A stretch of DNA of 64,000 nucleotides from Hermatobates lingyangjiaoensis. Lineage: Eukaryota > Arthropoda > Insecta > Hemiptera > Hermatobatidae. The stretch covers positions 1 through 64,000 of the forward strand of contig JAPFBL010000523.1 in assembly GCA_026182355.1 (NCBI GenBank). The letters run 5' to 3'. The notes below the pieces were generated by a model that had not been told where the DNA came from, searched no databases, and saw only the letters and a program-made list of their open reading frames with translations. Of this stretch, positions 11,201 through 20,737 are shown one piece after another; the first letter of the stretch is position 1; every line of letters begins with the position of its first letter. The position numbers and the translations under genes were made by a program.

Positions 11201-14200
11201 ACTTTGTATTGATTGCCAAATGTCTTATATTGGACAGACGAGTAAAGGTCTCTTTACAAGAGTAAAACAACACCAATATTCAATCAGACTATACCTTCAG
11301 AAAGGAGTTGAAATATTATTGAAAGTGCACTCATAAAGAACTTCTACGGAAATTTAATGAACAATAGTCCGGGACTTTACAAACTAGATGAAATATTGAT
11401 AAAAGAAATAAGTAAGCAAATCAAGACTCCTTCAATTTTTAAGAACATTAAATTCAGACAGGGATGCCAGCAATCCTGAAGACTTCAATCAACCAGGTTA
11501 ACTTGTTATTATATTTTTAGTTTGGTTCATTTAGCTCTCTGATGATGTTGTAGCGAAAGGCCTTAGAGCATTGTAATTAATATATATTTGTTTATTGTAG
11601 TGTTTAATTCATATATTATATCAAGAGTTATTTGATTATTAATGTATATATATAAAATGTATTCAAAATGTTACATACTATTTTTGCCAAAACAGCTTCT
11701 AGTGACTTCCAAGTAAGGACAAAGATTAAAGATAAAAGAGCTTAAAAGTGTACTTTATTCAATTTGATGCTAACTTTTTGACTTTCAAGCAATTTACCTA
11801 CCTAAAACCTCCCAATGGTCAAACTAATTAACGTATACAATTTTGAACCATTTTCTCTACATTTGAAAGAGAAATACATACTGAGAATTTTTTAGTAATT
11901 ATAATCACTATTTGAGAAACAAAGAGAAGAGTTTCTATGTATAATATGTTAATATTAAGTACCCACTTATACTCGGATTTGTTGCAAAAACTATAAAGGT
12001 CTTCCTCTGATCATGGTATATTTATAATTCGAATTTCATTATATCAAATCAAATGATCCAACCAGTCCATTTGGGAATATTATAAATGGGTTCTGGAAAC
12101 TCAACAACTTCAAATATAGTATTCTTCTAGATTATTGTACTTTAATTACGGTAACGTAAACATTTATTCGGTTTATTTAAACTCGAACTTTTTTTTTGTC
12201 TGAATAGTATAGTCGTGTTCTTTATGAGATTTGCTGGCAATTAACGTAAAATTATTGCTCATATATATATATACCACAATTAAAAGAAACGGTCCAGCGG
12301 ACATTTTAAACAGCAAGGGTTACTTGCTGTTGCGTCTACAACGTGCTTGGTCTCCCATTCTCTTTTCTCCTGAAGACGGATTACCCGAAAATTTGAGTCT
12401 GTAAGTGTGTTTCCCTACTTTGTGTGTTGCTCTTTGTTAATCTCGAACTCGTATTGTGTCCAGTTTGGATCGTCTTTCGTTTTATCAGTGAAATATATAT
12501 ATATATTATTAAAAACATAACCATAGTTGTCAGAAACTTGCTTCTTCATAAGTTTCTCTATCTTCCTAAATGAGGATTTCGTTGTTGTATCTAAACTATA
12601 TAATAAACTTCTTACACAGTTAAGAGTAAACATGTTTCAACTCTTTCATAGAGCCATCATCAGGACGAGAATCATTCTCAATTTATCATTTTTAGTGTAG
12701 ATGATATAATATCTGTAATGTTTTATTTAAGTCATCTTCAATATTACCAATATTGTTCACGATAAAAACATTAGTTATTTAACATTTCTTTTTTTTTTTA
12801 GGAATGACATCTTACCAATATTGTATACAAATTTTAATAAAGCGAAGTTTTCTCGAGTTTGTATTACTTTGGCAGAAAAGGCAAACGAAGGAGATTTATT
12901 ATGTAAATGGCTGTTTGAATCTGCTGGACGAATGTTAGCCAAACATATCATCGCAATTTCTTCAAATGCCAGTGCTGTATGTATTATTTTTATTTTATTA
13001 AGTTATAGCTTTTTAAATTTTGAACTGGTTTATTTATATTGCATAGATATTAATTTCAAATTGTCCATGTAAACGGAAAATTATCAATTTAACAATTAAT
13101 TAACCAGTAATTTAACCATTTAATTTATGAATTAAAGTTTGGTTAACTTTTATACTTTAATTCATATTTATGATATATTTAACAATAAACACTTGTCAAA
13201 AATAAATACTCTTAGAAACTACTTTATTGAGTCTTAAAAAAAATTGAGGTCGATAAAGGAGGAAGATTGTCTAAACATCATAATATAAAATTTTGGAATG
13301 TTTTGGAATTTAAAGAAATGCAATAGAATTTTTTTTTATAATAAAAAAACATGAATTGGGTGATGTACCAAAAATCCATTAGGGCAGTACCAAAATGTAT
13401 ACAATCATCACAAAAGTAGTTAATGTTCGTAGTTACATTGATGTTTTGACAGGTCAATTTTACTTTCCTAGATTAAGATGTATGATTTCATTAAGATTAA
13501 TGAAGCCATTTTGGAATTCTTAGCGAACAGACAGACATACAGAGAATTATATATCTGTATTTACTAGTTAACATTTTGTTTCCAGTTTACTGTACTTGCC
13601 TCATAGGCCATATGTAACACCATGCATGTTAGTTGGTGGTAAACTCGCTTTAGTCACATTGATAGGTCTGTATGGCACTTAATCATACTTCAACACATGT
13701 AATGCTTAATAATGTACCAGTTACAGATTGCTTGTTCTTTATGAACGTTTCCCATGTTCATCCGTCTTAACTCAAAATGCCAACTAAGAAAAAAATGGTA
13801 TTTTATGTGCATTTCGAAAATTGAAACGAATTTTGTATTCTTAACTCTATTTTCCATCTATCTAACATGCAAATCTACCGCATCTCCACCTTGTTTGAAC
13901 CATAATATGAATTGCCATACTTGTATATTATGATATATATATATATATAGAATTAAAGTTTATCAGGACTCGGTCAGTTCTTCAGGTTCAAATGAAACTC
14001 TCATTGCCAACGTTTCGGTTTTTGTTTAAAACCTTTTTTATAGGCAGAAGTATAAGAGATTATTTTACAAAGAAAAATAGTCTGTTAACTTATTTTCTTT
14101 GTAAAATAACCTCTAATGTAATACTTAGTTTTTCTGTTTCAAAATGTTATACTTCTGCCTATGAAAATAGTTTTAAATAAACACCGAAACGTTGGCAATG

Positions 14201-15308
14201 AGAGTTTAATTTGAACCTGAAGAACTGACTGAGTCCTGATAAACTTTAATTCTGTTTCTATTTCACGGTCGATACTTTTATCAATATTTATATATATATA
14301 TATATATATATATAGTCGTTGTCTGTCTGCGAGTGACTCGTTTCTATCTTGCTGATGGCGAGGCCATCAAAATATCGTAGTGAGCTTCCGTTTCATTTCT
14401 GTGTGTTCTTTTTGTCAATATACTTTATATATATATATATTTATATATGGTTCAATGTAGCAAAAGACAGATAGAGAAATCAAAAGCATACACTTACAGT
14501 CTCTAATTTTTGGTTTGAACCGTCTTCAGCTTTAAACCGTTTGTTCAAAGCTGGGGGAGTGAGTGACCTAAGGGGTCGCTGTTATTACCTGGGCCGGGTC
14601 TATTTGGCCTTGTGTTCCAAATAGTTTTAGGCTCCTATGGCTATTTTCAAACTAAATATTGATATGGGGTTTCATTTTTTGTATACATACTGCTTCAATA
14701 ATTTCGGTGTAGGAATAAACTGTGTTGGAAGTTTGTTATATAGTTTAGATACAACAACGAAATCCTTATTTAGGAAGATAGAGAAACTTATAAAGAAGCA
14801 AGTTTCTTCCAACTATGGTTATGTTTTTAATAATATATATATATATGATGTAATTTTTTTGAGGGTTGAGGTCCAATGATTTTAAACTAGTCCTTTTGCC
14901 GACGTTTTGACATATATTTATGTCATCTTCAGGGCTTTGAAATCTGTTTATGTTGCTGCATACCTATTTACATGATGGCTACTATTTTGTAATAGGTAAT
15001 AGGTATGCAGCAACATAAACAGATTTCCAAGTCCTGAAGATGACATAAATATATGTCGAAACGTCGGCAAAAGGACTAGTTTAAAATCATTGGACCTCAA
15101 CCCTCAAAAAAAAAATTACATCATATAAATATTGGGTCAAGAACACAAATCATTATATATATATATGATCTAACCAAATATGAAATGGGGAAAAAAAACT
15201 AAGGTCTTCGTCAGAGTCAAAAACCCAACTCATTCAATATTGTGAAATTGATCACAATATTGTGGTTTGATCATTGATTGTTATTTCACTTGTTTATGTG
15301 AAATCTTG

Positions 15309-15350
<42 letters not shown>

Positions 15351-15363
15351 AGCAATATATGTG

Positions 15364-15403
<40 letters not shown>

Positions 15404-15699
15404 ATTTGTAGTGATTATATAAAATTATAATGAATGTATTATTTCAGTCTTTATTGAAGAAAGAAGGAGGTCTCCCTGTTGTTTGTGTTGGCTCGGTTTG
15501 GAAAAGTTTTAATCTTTTAAAACCTGGAATCACTAAAGAATTGGATGAGAATTGCTCAGTTCGTGAACTTTCCCTTATTGAATTAGTTAAATCTGCCTGT
15601 ATTGGAGCTGCTTATTTAGCTGCTGAATACGTCAATGTTGAACTACCCAAGAATTATGAAGAAAATTACTCTGTTTTCTTTCATTATGTAAAGAGTTAA
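5073..15699 (+). CDS. NAGK: N-acetyl-D-glucosamine kinase, 3' five exons (partial)
   Basis: NAGK phosphorylates GlcNAc at O6 in cytosolic amino-sugar salvage. Exons: 5073-5214, 9265-9375, 10373-10502, 12802-12976 and 15448-15699 (stop TAA 15697-15699); all junctions are GT-AG and the reading phase is continuous. The joined product, about 269 residues, follows the animal family end to end: LSLSGAGDD; the phosphate-binding segment [23 protein letters not shown]; the helical lid region with [10 protein letters not shown] and [23 protein letters not shown]; and a C-terminal GAAYLAAEY helix. Vertebrate NAGK is about 344 residues, so roughly 75 N-terminal residues (first ATP-binding loop) are missing. 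I find no exon for them in 1-5072. Introns are transposon-dense and exons AT-rich. No frameshift or stop is present, so the gene looks intact. Confidence 0.93.
5271..5960. mobile_element. pogo/Tigger-like MITE in a NAGK intron
   Basis: The left end begins CAGTAATCCCTC and continues TTTTCGCGG. The right end, reverse-complemented, begins CAGTAATCTCTCG. This terminal signature and a flanking TA on the left fit the pogo/Tigger branch of Tc1-mariner elements; the right flank (TGTA) is slightly degraded. The 690-bp interior has a GA-rich stretch at about 5508-5530 and no transposase frame, so it is non-autonomous. Confidence 0.7.
6237..6815. mobile_element. Fold-back element, hammerhead-like family I
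   Basis: Inverted arms (about 6250-6480 and 6640-6815) contain ACCGGGCGC, CTCCAACTGTCTCTGTACCAG and the motif CTGAAGA, base, helix GGTT/AACC, GAAAATTAGAGAC. The motif is on the minus strand at 6350-6370 and on the plus strand at 6740-6760. TCTC upstream of CTGA can pair with GAGA downstream. Further copies are at about 14450-14530 and 61250-61480. Confidence 0.7.
6816..6882. repeat. (TA)n microsatellite
   Basis: An uninterrupted TA array of about 50 bp followed by ATACATACATATATATA lies between the family I fold-back and the 3' end of the Penelope-like element. (TA)n occupies the same boundary position next to many other elements in this window. Confidence 0.9.
6883..8240 (-). mobile_element. 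Penelope-like retroelement, 5'-truncated, with 3' hammerhead-like motif
   Basis: On the minus strand the element starts inside a reading frame next to (TA)n at about 8240. It runs through the C-terminal half of the polymerase protein, then a roughly 420-bp 3' region. That region contains CTGATGA, C, helix GAAC/GTTC, GAA, palindrome ATAT, T (minus, 6970 to 6947), and ends near TTTGTGTAATTTAAA at (TA)n. The catalytic reverse-transcriptase core is missing, so this copy cannot move by itself. Confidence 0.75.
7308..8240 (-). CDS. Penelope-like polymerase, RT C-terminus plus GIY-YIG endonuclease (truncated)
   Basis: This open frame of about 310 residues starts in TA repeat sequence (the leading Ile-Tyr run is not protein) and ends at a stop near 7308. 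It opens with [11 protein letters not shown] and [19 protein letters not shown], the conserved segment after the RT catalytic domain of Penelope-like elements. It continues with IRIHRICSD, then [10 protein letters not shown] and [16 protein letters not shown], the Cys-rich lead-in and GIY-YIG nuclease signature, with LNERLNNHR and a C-terminal EEAHIWLLG. The GIY-YIG domain nicks target DNA in this class. No stop or frameshift interrupts it, which suggests a fairly young insertion. A related broken copy is at 30055-30225. Confidence 0.85.
   Translation of the reverse strand, partial: LTFLDVVVSLSGRTFTTSIHTKPTNAQQYLHFNSCHPSHTKKSLPRSLSIRIHRICSDLYQRQCHIDKLREKFVQRGYSPRFVDKRLIPATNQYLPRTAAEPNSSPFLVTTFFPGVHRIGNIIKDIFPLLSSSPSTSSVFRKPPRLSFRKPPNLGNLFSHRSLETPGIGVVRAGMEKCGRRLCLTCPLVNPSSFFSSPTNSFRVPPNTSCSSRNCVYRLNCRQCGAFYIGMTSTKLNERLNNHRASVGQRKQLPVAIHANSHNLSFNDCFSVQIIKLVTTDDRSLTLRASEEAHIWLLGARSDPGLNQKR
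8241..8280. repeat. (TA)n microsatellite
   Basis: A TA-rich array joins the truncated Penelope-like reading frame to the large inverted repeat that follows. Confidence 0.85.
8281..8860. mobile_element. 279-bp near-perfect inverted repeat, hammerhead-like family H
   Basis: Left arm 8281-8559 and right arm 8582-8860 are reverse complements in exact register, with only an isolated mismatch noticed, around a 22-bp spacer. Each arm carries CTGACGA, A, helix GACCG/CGGTT, GAA, palindrome AGATCT, T (plus at 8789-8817, minus in the mirror position). GACT before and AGTC after form an outer helix. The arms run into TTGATCATTGATTGTT at the outer ends. No coding frame is seen. The near identity of the arms implies recent formation or ongoing conversion. 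Confidence 0.85.
8861..9080. repeat. Family H terminal fragments around (TA)n
   Basis: TTTCACGTGTTTATGTGAAAT at 8870-8890 is mirrored by ATTTCACATAAACACGTGAAA at about 8926-8946 across a TA array. The second fragment continues into the family H body (GTCTTCGTCAGAATC, CAACCGTAACAAGC) before breaking off. Confidence 0.7.
9640..9850. repeat. Solo family U repeat beside TA array
   Basis: After (TA)n at 9667-9682, the sequence ACTCGGTCAGTTC...GCCAACGTTTCGGTC...TTTATAGGCAGAAGTATAA matches the arms of the fold-back at 13951-14260. The hammerhead-like 3' half (GAAACGTTGGC) persists but CTGANGA does not. Confidence 0.6.
10740..11640. mobile_element. Penelope-like fold-back, family R, with GIY-YIG fragment
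   Basis: Two inverted copies of one element end (left about 10760-11110, right about 11240-11620). Each has CTGATGA, T, helix GTT with AAC or AGC, GAA, palindrome AGGCCT, T, at 10818-10837 (minus) and 11539-11558 (plus). GCTCT before and AGAGC after form an outer helix. The right copy extends further 5' into a GIY-YIG coding segment. (TA)n borders the unit. A shorter member is at 34439-34773. Confidence 0.75.
11195..11310 (+). pseudogene. GIY-YIG endonuclease fragment of a second Penelope-like family
   Basis: The frame reads [13 protein letters not shown] and then [16 protein letters not shown]. This gives CxxC, YIG and the R...H residues of the GIY-YIG nuclease of Penelope-like elements. 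Beyond about 11310 the frame hits stops. The sequence differs from the element at 7308-8240, so a second lineage is present. It lies on the same strand as, and about 230 bp upstream of, the hammerhead-like motif at 11539. Confidence 0.7.
12290..12420 (+). repeat. Family J hammerhead-like fragment
   Basis: The sequence after (TA)n reads ACGTGCTTGGTCTCCC, then CTCCTGAAGACGGATTACCC, then GAAAATTTGAG. The core CTGAAGA and GAA with palindrome AATT then T are kept; helix II is only GG/CC. A similar segment occurs at 27640-27760. Confidence 0.5.
12505..12665 (-). mobile_element. Penelope-like 5' end: family M motif followed at once by ATG frame
   Basis: On the minus strand the motif (12663 to 12635) is CTGATGA, T, helix GGCTCT/AGAGTT with wobbles, GAA, palindrome ACATGT, T. 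The ATG inside the palindrome opens a frame reading [19 protein letters not shown] and then [12 protein letters not shown], which runs into (TA)n near 12505. The same peptide is encoded on the plus strand at 14716-14838. I infer a retroelement N-terminus; its family is suggested by the motif only. Confidence 0.5.
13935..14313. repeat. Fold-back element, family U, with flanking TA arrays
   Basis: Arms at about 13951-14056 and 14150-14260 are inverted and both contain CATTGCCAACGTTTCGG and ACTCGGTCAGTTCTTCAGG. TA arrays border both sides (13933-13950 and 14284-14313). GAAACGTTGGC is retained but the CTGANGA box is replaced by CTATGAAAA or similar, so the motif looks decayed. Confidence 0.65.
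14440..14550 (-). repeat. Family I fragment
   Basis: Minus-strand copy of CTGAAGA, helix GGTT/AACC and the ATTAGAGACTGTAAG tail, next to (TA)n at about 14425-14450. It joins unrelated sequence at about 14540. Confidence 0.55.
14716..14845 (+). pseudogene. Retroelement N-terminal coding fragment (second copy)
   Basis: Encodes [20 protein letters not shown] followed by [19 protein letters not shown], about 90% like the minus-strand peptide at 12505-12633. The frame stays open until a TA array at about 14830. The two copies are inverted relative to one another about 2.2 kb apart in the same NAGK intron. Confidence 0.6.
14866..15130. mobile_element. Fold-back element, hammerhead-like family E
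   Basis: Inverted arms of about 100 bp (14866-14965 and 15000-15125). The right motif (15034-15061, plus) is CTGAAGA, T, helix GACATA/TATGTC, GAA, palindrome ACGT, C, then GGC. The left motif (14932-14905, minus) has the same helix but AAAA in place of GAAA, and GCC upstream that can pair with GGC. Confidence 0.75.
15160..15402. repeat. Family H fragment and two (TA)n arrays near NAGK exon
   Basis: A short family H piece (about 15165-15310, ending TTCACTTGTTTATGTGAAAT) is followed by TA arrays at about 15314-15350 and 15367-15400. These end only about 45 bp upstream of the last NAGK exon, within the region where the branch point should lie. Confidence 0.7.
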
Positions 15700-15754
15700 A
15701 CAAGAAATGCCCTTTCTGATTATCACAGTACACAACACAACAAAAAACATTCTA

Positions 15755-15760
15755 AATAAA
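15755..15760 (+). promoter_or_regulatory. Candidate NAGK polyadenylation signal AATAAA
   Basis: Canonical hexamer 56 bases after the NAGK stop codon. Another AATAA-rich stretch lies near 15873. Position and sequence fit, but the actual cleavage site is not visible. Confidence 0.5.
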
Positions 15761-18355
15761 CGTATTCTTTCGTCTTCCCCATTCATTCCATTAATAAGCT
15801 CAATTATAATTGTAAGCCTTGTATCCCTCAATGTATTGTTTTGTAACCAAAAATATTTTTTATAAAAATCCCATAAATAATTAATATAACAATTCTTAAA
15901 AAATTATATTTTTTTTTAATTCACTACTTCATACAACTTAATTTTTGCATATTCGTTTACTATTTATGTATTGTTTTGATTGTTTTAATTACGTAAAGTT
16001 CAATTCGGTAAAACATAGTGTATAATTGTTCATTATATTACAGGGTAATTAATAATGAATAATGTCATTAGTATAATGTAGTTTTTAAAGAAGCTGAAAC
16101 ATTTAATACTTAAAAGACCTATTTTTCGTAATTTCTTATCATCCGATTTAATATAATTAAATTTTTAATTTTGCAAAAAAAAGTTTTTTTTTAACAAAAA
16201 CAAAGAAAGTAGCATCTAATATTTACTTCTGTTACCTTATTTCAATTTTATTTAGTGACGATTAAATAAATATGATAAATTTGGGAGAATGAAATGTAGA
16301 TATGTAAATAGATGCGATATAAACAATATTATGAAAATCAGAAGTAAAAATACTGTATGCGTGTATAAGTACAGTTGATAAAATACAAAGGTCCAGTTTT
16401 ATACAGTTAATGCCGTAAACTCTTTCCTCATGTTGGTTGATTATGAATTTCCAGGTTAGGCTATGTCTAATGTATAGGACAAATTGCGTACAATAATAAA
16501 TCTTTTACGTAAAAATATGACTGAACTTCGTGAAATCTTCGAAACAGTCAGACAGTTTCTAGGGTTTTTTTATTTTCTTTATGCGAAATGTCTCATAGGT
16601 ACTTACTGGTTTATTTGCCTGGCATTATTACTATTATTATAATACCAGTACTATAATACATTTATAATTATTATAATACCATTGTGTATGTGCTCTAAGA
16701 TGGCTGATTATGCAGCATAAATAACAAGAAAAAAAAACAAAAAAAGTTATATATTTTTTTATAAACTTAATATATTACGCTTCCTCTTTTAAGCTAAAGT
16801 CACATTTCGCTATGAGCTACTCTAAAGCATTTCATTAATTACTGTAATTAAACTATTTAACTATCTATCTTTAGTTAAAACACTTTCGGATGATTATCTT
16901 TTATTAATAAAACAAAACTCTTGTTTTGTGCATATAATATTGTTTTTTCAGAAATATTAAAACAATAAAACGTAACTCCCCCATGCTTTTTTATGTGTTT
17001 ATGAAACGTAATAAACGAATGCAATCCCCCACAATTATAAAGAAACTTGGAAGCAATTCCAAAGCAATTTTCGTAGTTTTGTTGTTAAAGAACTATTACA
17101 TGAAGTTCTTTCAACAACGAAGTAATAAAAAGTTAGCTTAAATTTTAAACTTGAAGCTGGACTTGGCTTTGAAATACCAGTGAGTTTAAGTCTTATTGGA
17201 TTTAAATATTCAAATATCGAAGTTTCGAGTTTTATGTTGTTTTTTTATTATCGACTAAACCAATAAATAATGAAATTGAAGTCTTTTTAACATTTTCTTT
17301 AGAGTGTTACCAGTAGGTTTGGTTGGACTCTGACGATAATTCTTAAGGCTAAAATAATTAACTTGACTGAATAATAAATCTTCATTTGTTTCCCAGTTGT
17401 TAATAATTATAAATATGATATAATATTAATATATTTTGTTATTATGATTCCATTATGTTTTGGTACTAAAATATTTGTGTTATGTTTTTTTTTCTAATTA
17501 TATAATTTTGTTATAATAAATTTTATGGTATGGTGATTATTATTTTCCTTATCGACATTTAACTTTATCATTGTTTACATGATTGATTTGTGTTATCACT
17601 TTTTTAAAATAATCAAGTTTCAAAGTTCATGCATACTGTATATGTTGGCTGGCTATGCAATCAACAGGTGTTCATTTACAATGATTTAATTTGGCAATGA
17701 CATTTTCAGTTTCTATGATTTTTCTCTCTCTTTCAAACAGATGTTAGAAATATTATTAACGTTCTATATAGTACGTTGTCTTGAAAGCTCCACCGGTCAA
17801 TCATCAAGAGAGTAACTGAATGTTATCTTATGTTCATACCTATTCTTTGTTGCAAATTATTCTGGTCTAGTTATGAATAAAAAAAAATTTAAACCCAAAA
17901 TAATATGACAGATTTTAATATCAAAGTTCAAATATCTAACAAATTTCATTCAGATTTGCAAGTTTTGGATAGGCACCTACCCTCCCACCTACTAAAAAAA
18001 AAACATTTTAGCAAAACGATCACATAGTTGCTTCTCGAAAGATTTCAAGTTTTCTTAGAAGTATGTAATTTATTGAAAATATAACTAAATTTCTTGAAAT
18101 GAAGGTTATTCATCCAATGTTATAATTACTATAATATAAGTGGAAAATAATAAGTGAAAATTTATCTATTGAAAAAAATTTTCTGAACTGAACTGCACCT
18201 GTTACATCATTTTACTAGATTTGATTTCAAATTTTCTTAACATTGACAGTAGCTACGTCGTCTTAGTATCTGCACCTTTAACTTTCTATATAATAATTGT
18301 TAATATTATCATAAATATATATATACGAATGTTTTCCTTATCTTGACCACATTTA
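15761..18355. other. Intergenic AT-rich DNA, no gene seen
   Basis: No long frame, exon-like segment or structured repeat could be recognised. The sequence is AT-rich with homopolymer runs. Confidence 0.5.
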
Positions 18356-18359
18356 TTTA

Positions 18360-18690
18360 ACATTATTTTTCTTTTTTATCGAGGTTTGGTCTAGCTTCAA
18401 TAATACAACACCTTTAGGCCGACGTTTCGTCTATATTTCTGTATTCTGTATTGATGTAGCCCTGAAGATGTGTACAAATCGGCTTCAAGGTGTTGTATTA
18501 TTGACGCTAGACCAAACTTCGATAAAAAAGAAAAATAGTGTTATATAAGAATAAGAACAAGATTTCACATAAACATGTGAAATAACAATCAATGATTAAA
18601 CCAGAATATGAAATGGGGAAAAAAGACTTAAGATCTTTCAACCGTAACAAGCGGTCTTTGTCAGAGTCAAAACCCAACTGACTTCATATA
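18360..18690. repeat. Family D inverted repeat and family H fragment
   Basis: 18370-18540 holds inverted segments (TTATCGAGGTTTGGTCTAGC / AGACCAAACTTCGATAA) with GCCGACGTTTCGTC on the left arm and CCCTGAAGATGTG on the right. 18553-18690 is a family H piece running from CACATAAACATGTGAAATAA to GTCTTTGTCAGAGTC, ending at a short (TA)n. Confidence 0.6.
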
Positions 18691-18699
18691 TATATATTT

Positions 18700-20100
18700 G
18701 TTTTCTTTACTATTTTCTATTACTTAGGTAAAATTATATTATATGGGTCCAACATTAAGATGAAAAAATCTAGATAAATCTGATATGGAATTTAAATTTT
18801 CTAGATAAATTGGAATTTCAATTGACTAAATTCGTGAAATTTAATATGGTAGGCTTGAATTATTTAACAACAATGTTTTGGTTAAAATGTGATGCCTTAA
18901 TTTTCATTTGGTCAAGGAAAGAAAAAAATGTGCCGGTGTAAAACATTTTCTGGGCCCCCCTATCCAACAGTGGCCTTATCTAGATAATTTAATATACGAT
19001 AGATTAATTTTGTTGGATTAAGCTACAGACATGAAGAAATATGATTAATAAAAGTAAATCTATTGTTAAGATAAAGTCACTGAAGACGGAGATATCAAAA
19101 GCTGTCACCGTATTTTGACCGTTGGGAAAGATTGGAATTAAATTCATCAAACGGAGCCGATTTTTGTAGTTTACTTGATAAAATGTCCATTTTTCAAACT
19201 GTTTTTTTTTTCACTCCCTCAACTCGAAGACTATTTCCATGTAAAAAAAAAAAGAGCAAACTGGCAGAAAAATGCAATCCAGGTATTTTTTTAATGCCAA
19301 TCTACTTGGAAAGAAGTTAAATTTGACGAAGTTGGGTCAAAAAATGGCAACAATGCAAAATAAGTAGCAATGCTTGTGACAATGCACTCTTATTCCCTTT
19401 CTTCTTCAATTCAACAATAAAAAAAAATCCATGCATAATTGCCCATTTCAATTTTTAACTTTTGATATTCATAGGTCTCCTAGACTCATTTGGGCCTGGT
19501 GCAGCGCACCGACTGCACCCCTGTCTTGTGGGGCCTGCATTTGGTAACTCAATCAAAATTAAGAAAAAAAAATTAATTATAAATATTTATAAGTTAGGAA
19601 CAAAATAGTATTATTAGTGAAAATGACATTTATACCGATAAGAAAGAAACAAGAGAGAAGAAATAATTCACTAACAGTAAGTTACCTTTTGATGGAATGA
19701 AAATAGAAAACTATGTAATAGTAAAATATAAACAATAACTGTAACTACAAATATGGACATGAGCTGACTAACATCAAAACATACCTAATCTTATTTACTC
19801 ATAATAAAGCAAAAGTCATTGCTTTTAAGTATTTACTTTATATGGTCTTTTAAATGTCCTATTTTTAGTATAATATTAAGAAAATTTCACTTGGAGTTAG
19901 TTTTCATAATTTGAAAATAAATATAGTAAAAAAACTAATTCTTTTTATGAAATTAATTAATAATAATGAGATTTTGTTAATAATTTCACACTTTTTTTCG
20001 TTTACTATTGGGCTGTTTTCTATTAGGATATGCTTAGCAATATCATAATAAAGTTAATTAACTGTGCGATCTGTGATAGTGTGGTATTTACTCATGTTAG
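18700..20100. other. Intergenic, no gene seen
   Basis: AT-rich with occasional GC-richer fragments, such as GGCCTGGTGCAGCGCACC at about 19492. Short open frames here have no recognisable features. Confidence 0.45.
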
Positions 20101-20107
20101 GAAAAGT

Positions 20108-20275
20108 ATTAAGTTTCCACACAAAAAAGTTTATTACAAGAAACTAAACAACGCGTTTCGAACACTTGATGTTCTTCTTCAAGTTACATCTAGAAAAAAA
20201 TTATATATGCATTTAAGAGCTTTTAATGAATACTTAAGATGTATTCATTAATTAAAATGAATACATCTGACACTA
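20108..20275 (-). repeat. Hammerhead-like family O fragment and small inverted repeat
   Basis: The minus-strand motif at 20182-20156 has TTGAAGA (C to T in the first base), A, helix GAACA/TGTTC, GAA, palindrome ACGCGT, T. Flanking AAGTTTCCACACAAAAAAGT is shared, inverted, with 44325-44400. A separate hairpin GATGTATTCATT/AATGAATACATC lies at about 20238-20270. Confidence 0.6.
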
Positions 20276-20589
20276 TTGAGTGATAACGGGAATAATGACA
20301 CTTAATAGTATCCATTTTAATTAATTCGCCCCTATTTTCCTAACATCATAATAAAGTTATCATAATACAATTATACTTACTAAACATGTCTAGATTAGTT
20401 TACTGTAAAAAATAGTTCAATCTGTTTAGCCCTTTGTTAATGTATTACGTCAAAGATGCGGAGATACCGGTGTTATGGAACCGAAAAAAAAAATATTTAA
20501 AAAGAAATAATGAAACATATGATCGAGTCCTCTTTTGTTTTAAAGAAAATGAAAATATAGATCAGCTGTCTAAAACTACCTGTGAACAG

Positions 20590-20737
20590 CGTTTTTTATA
20601 ACCAGTCGATCTCCAGAACTCGACCAGGACAGTTAGAAAGAACTCGAGAACTTCAGGCGTTGTGCCACAGGAGGTCTGCCAAGTGATAAGAAGAAGCTTG
20701 TGCTTGACTCAACTGGTTTCTTATATCTTAGATCAGA
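20590..20737 (+). promoter_or_regulatory. Putative MTHFSD promoter-proximal region / 5' UTR
   Basis: About 150 bp that is markedly richer in G+C and CpG than the surrounding DNA directly precedes the ATG inferred for MTHFSD. This is the usual look of a 5' UTR in an AT-rich genome. No TATA box or initiator could be assigned with confidence. Confidence 0.4.
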
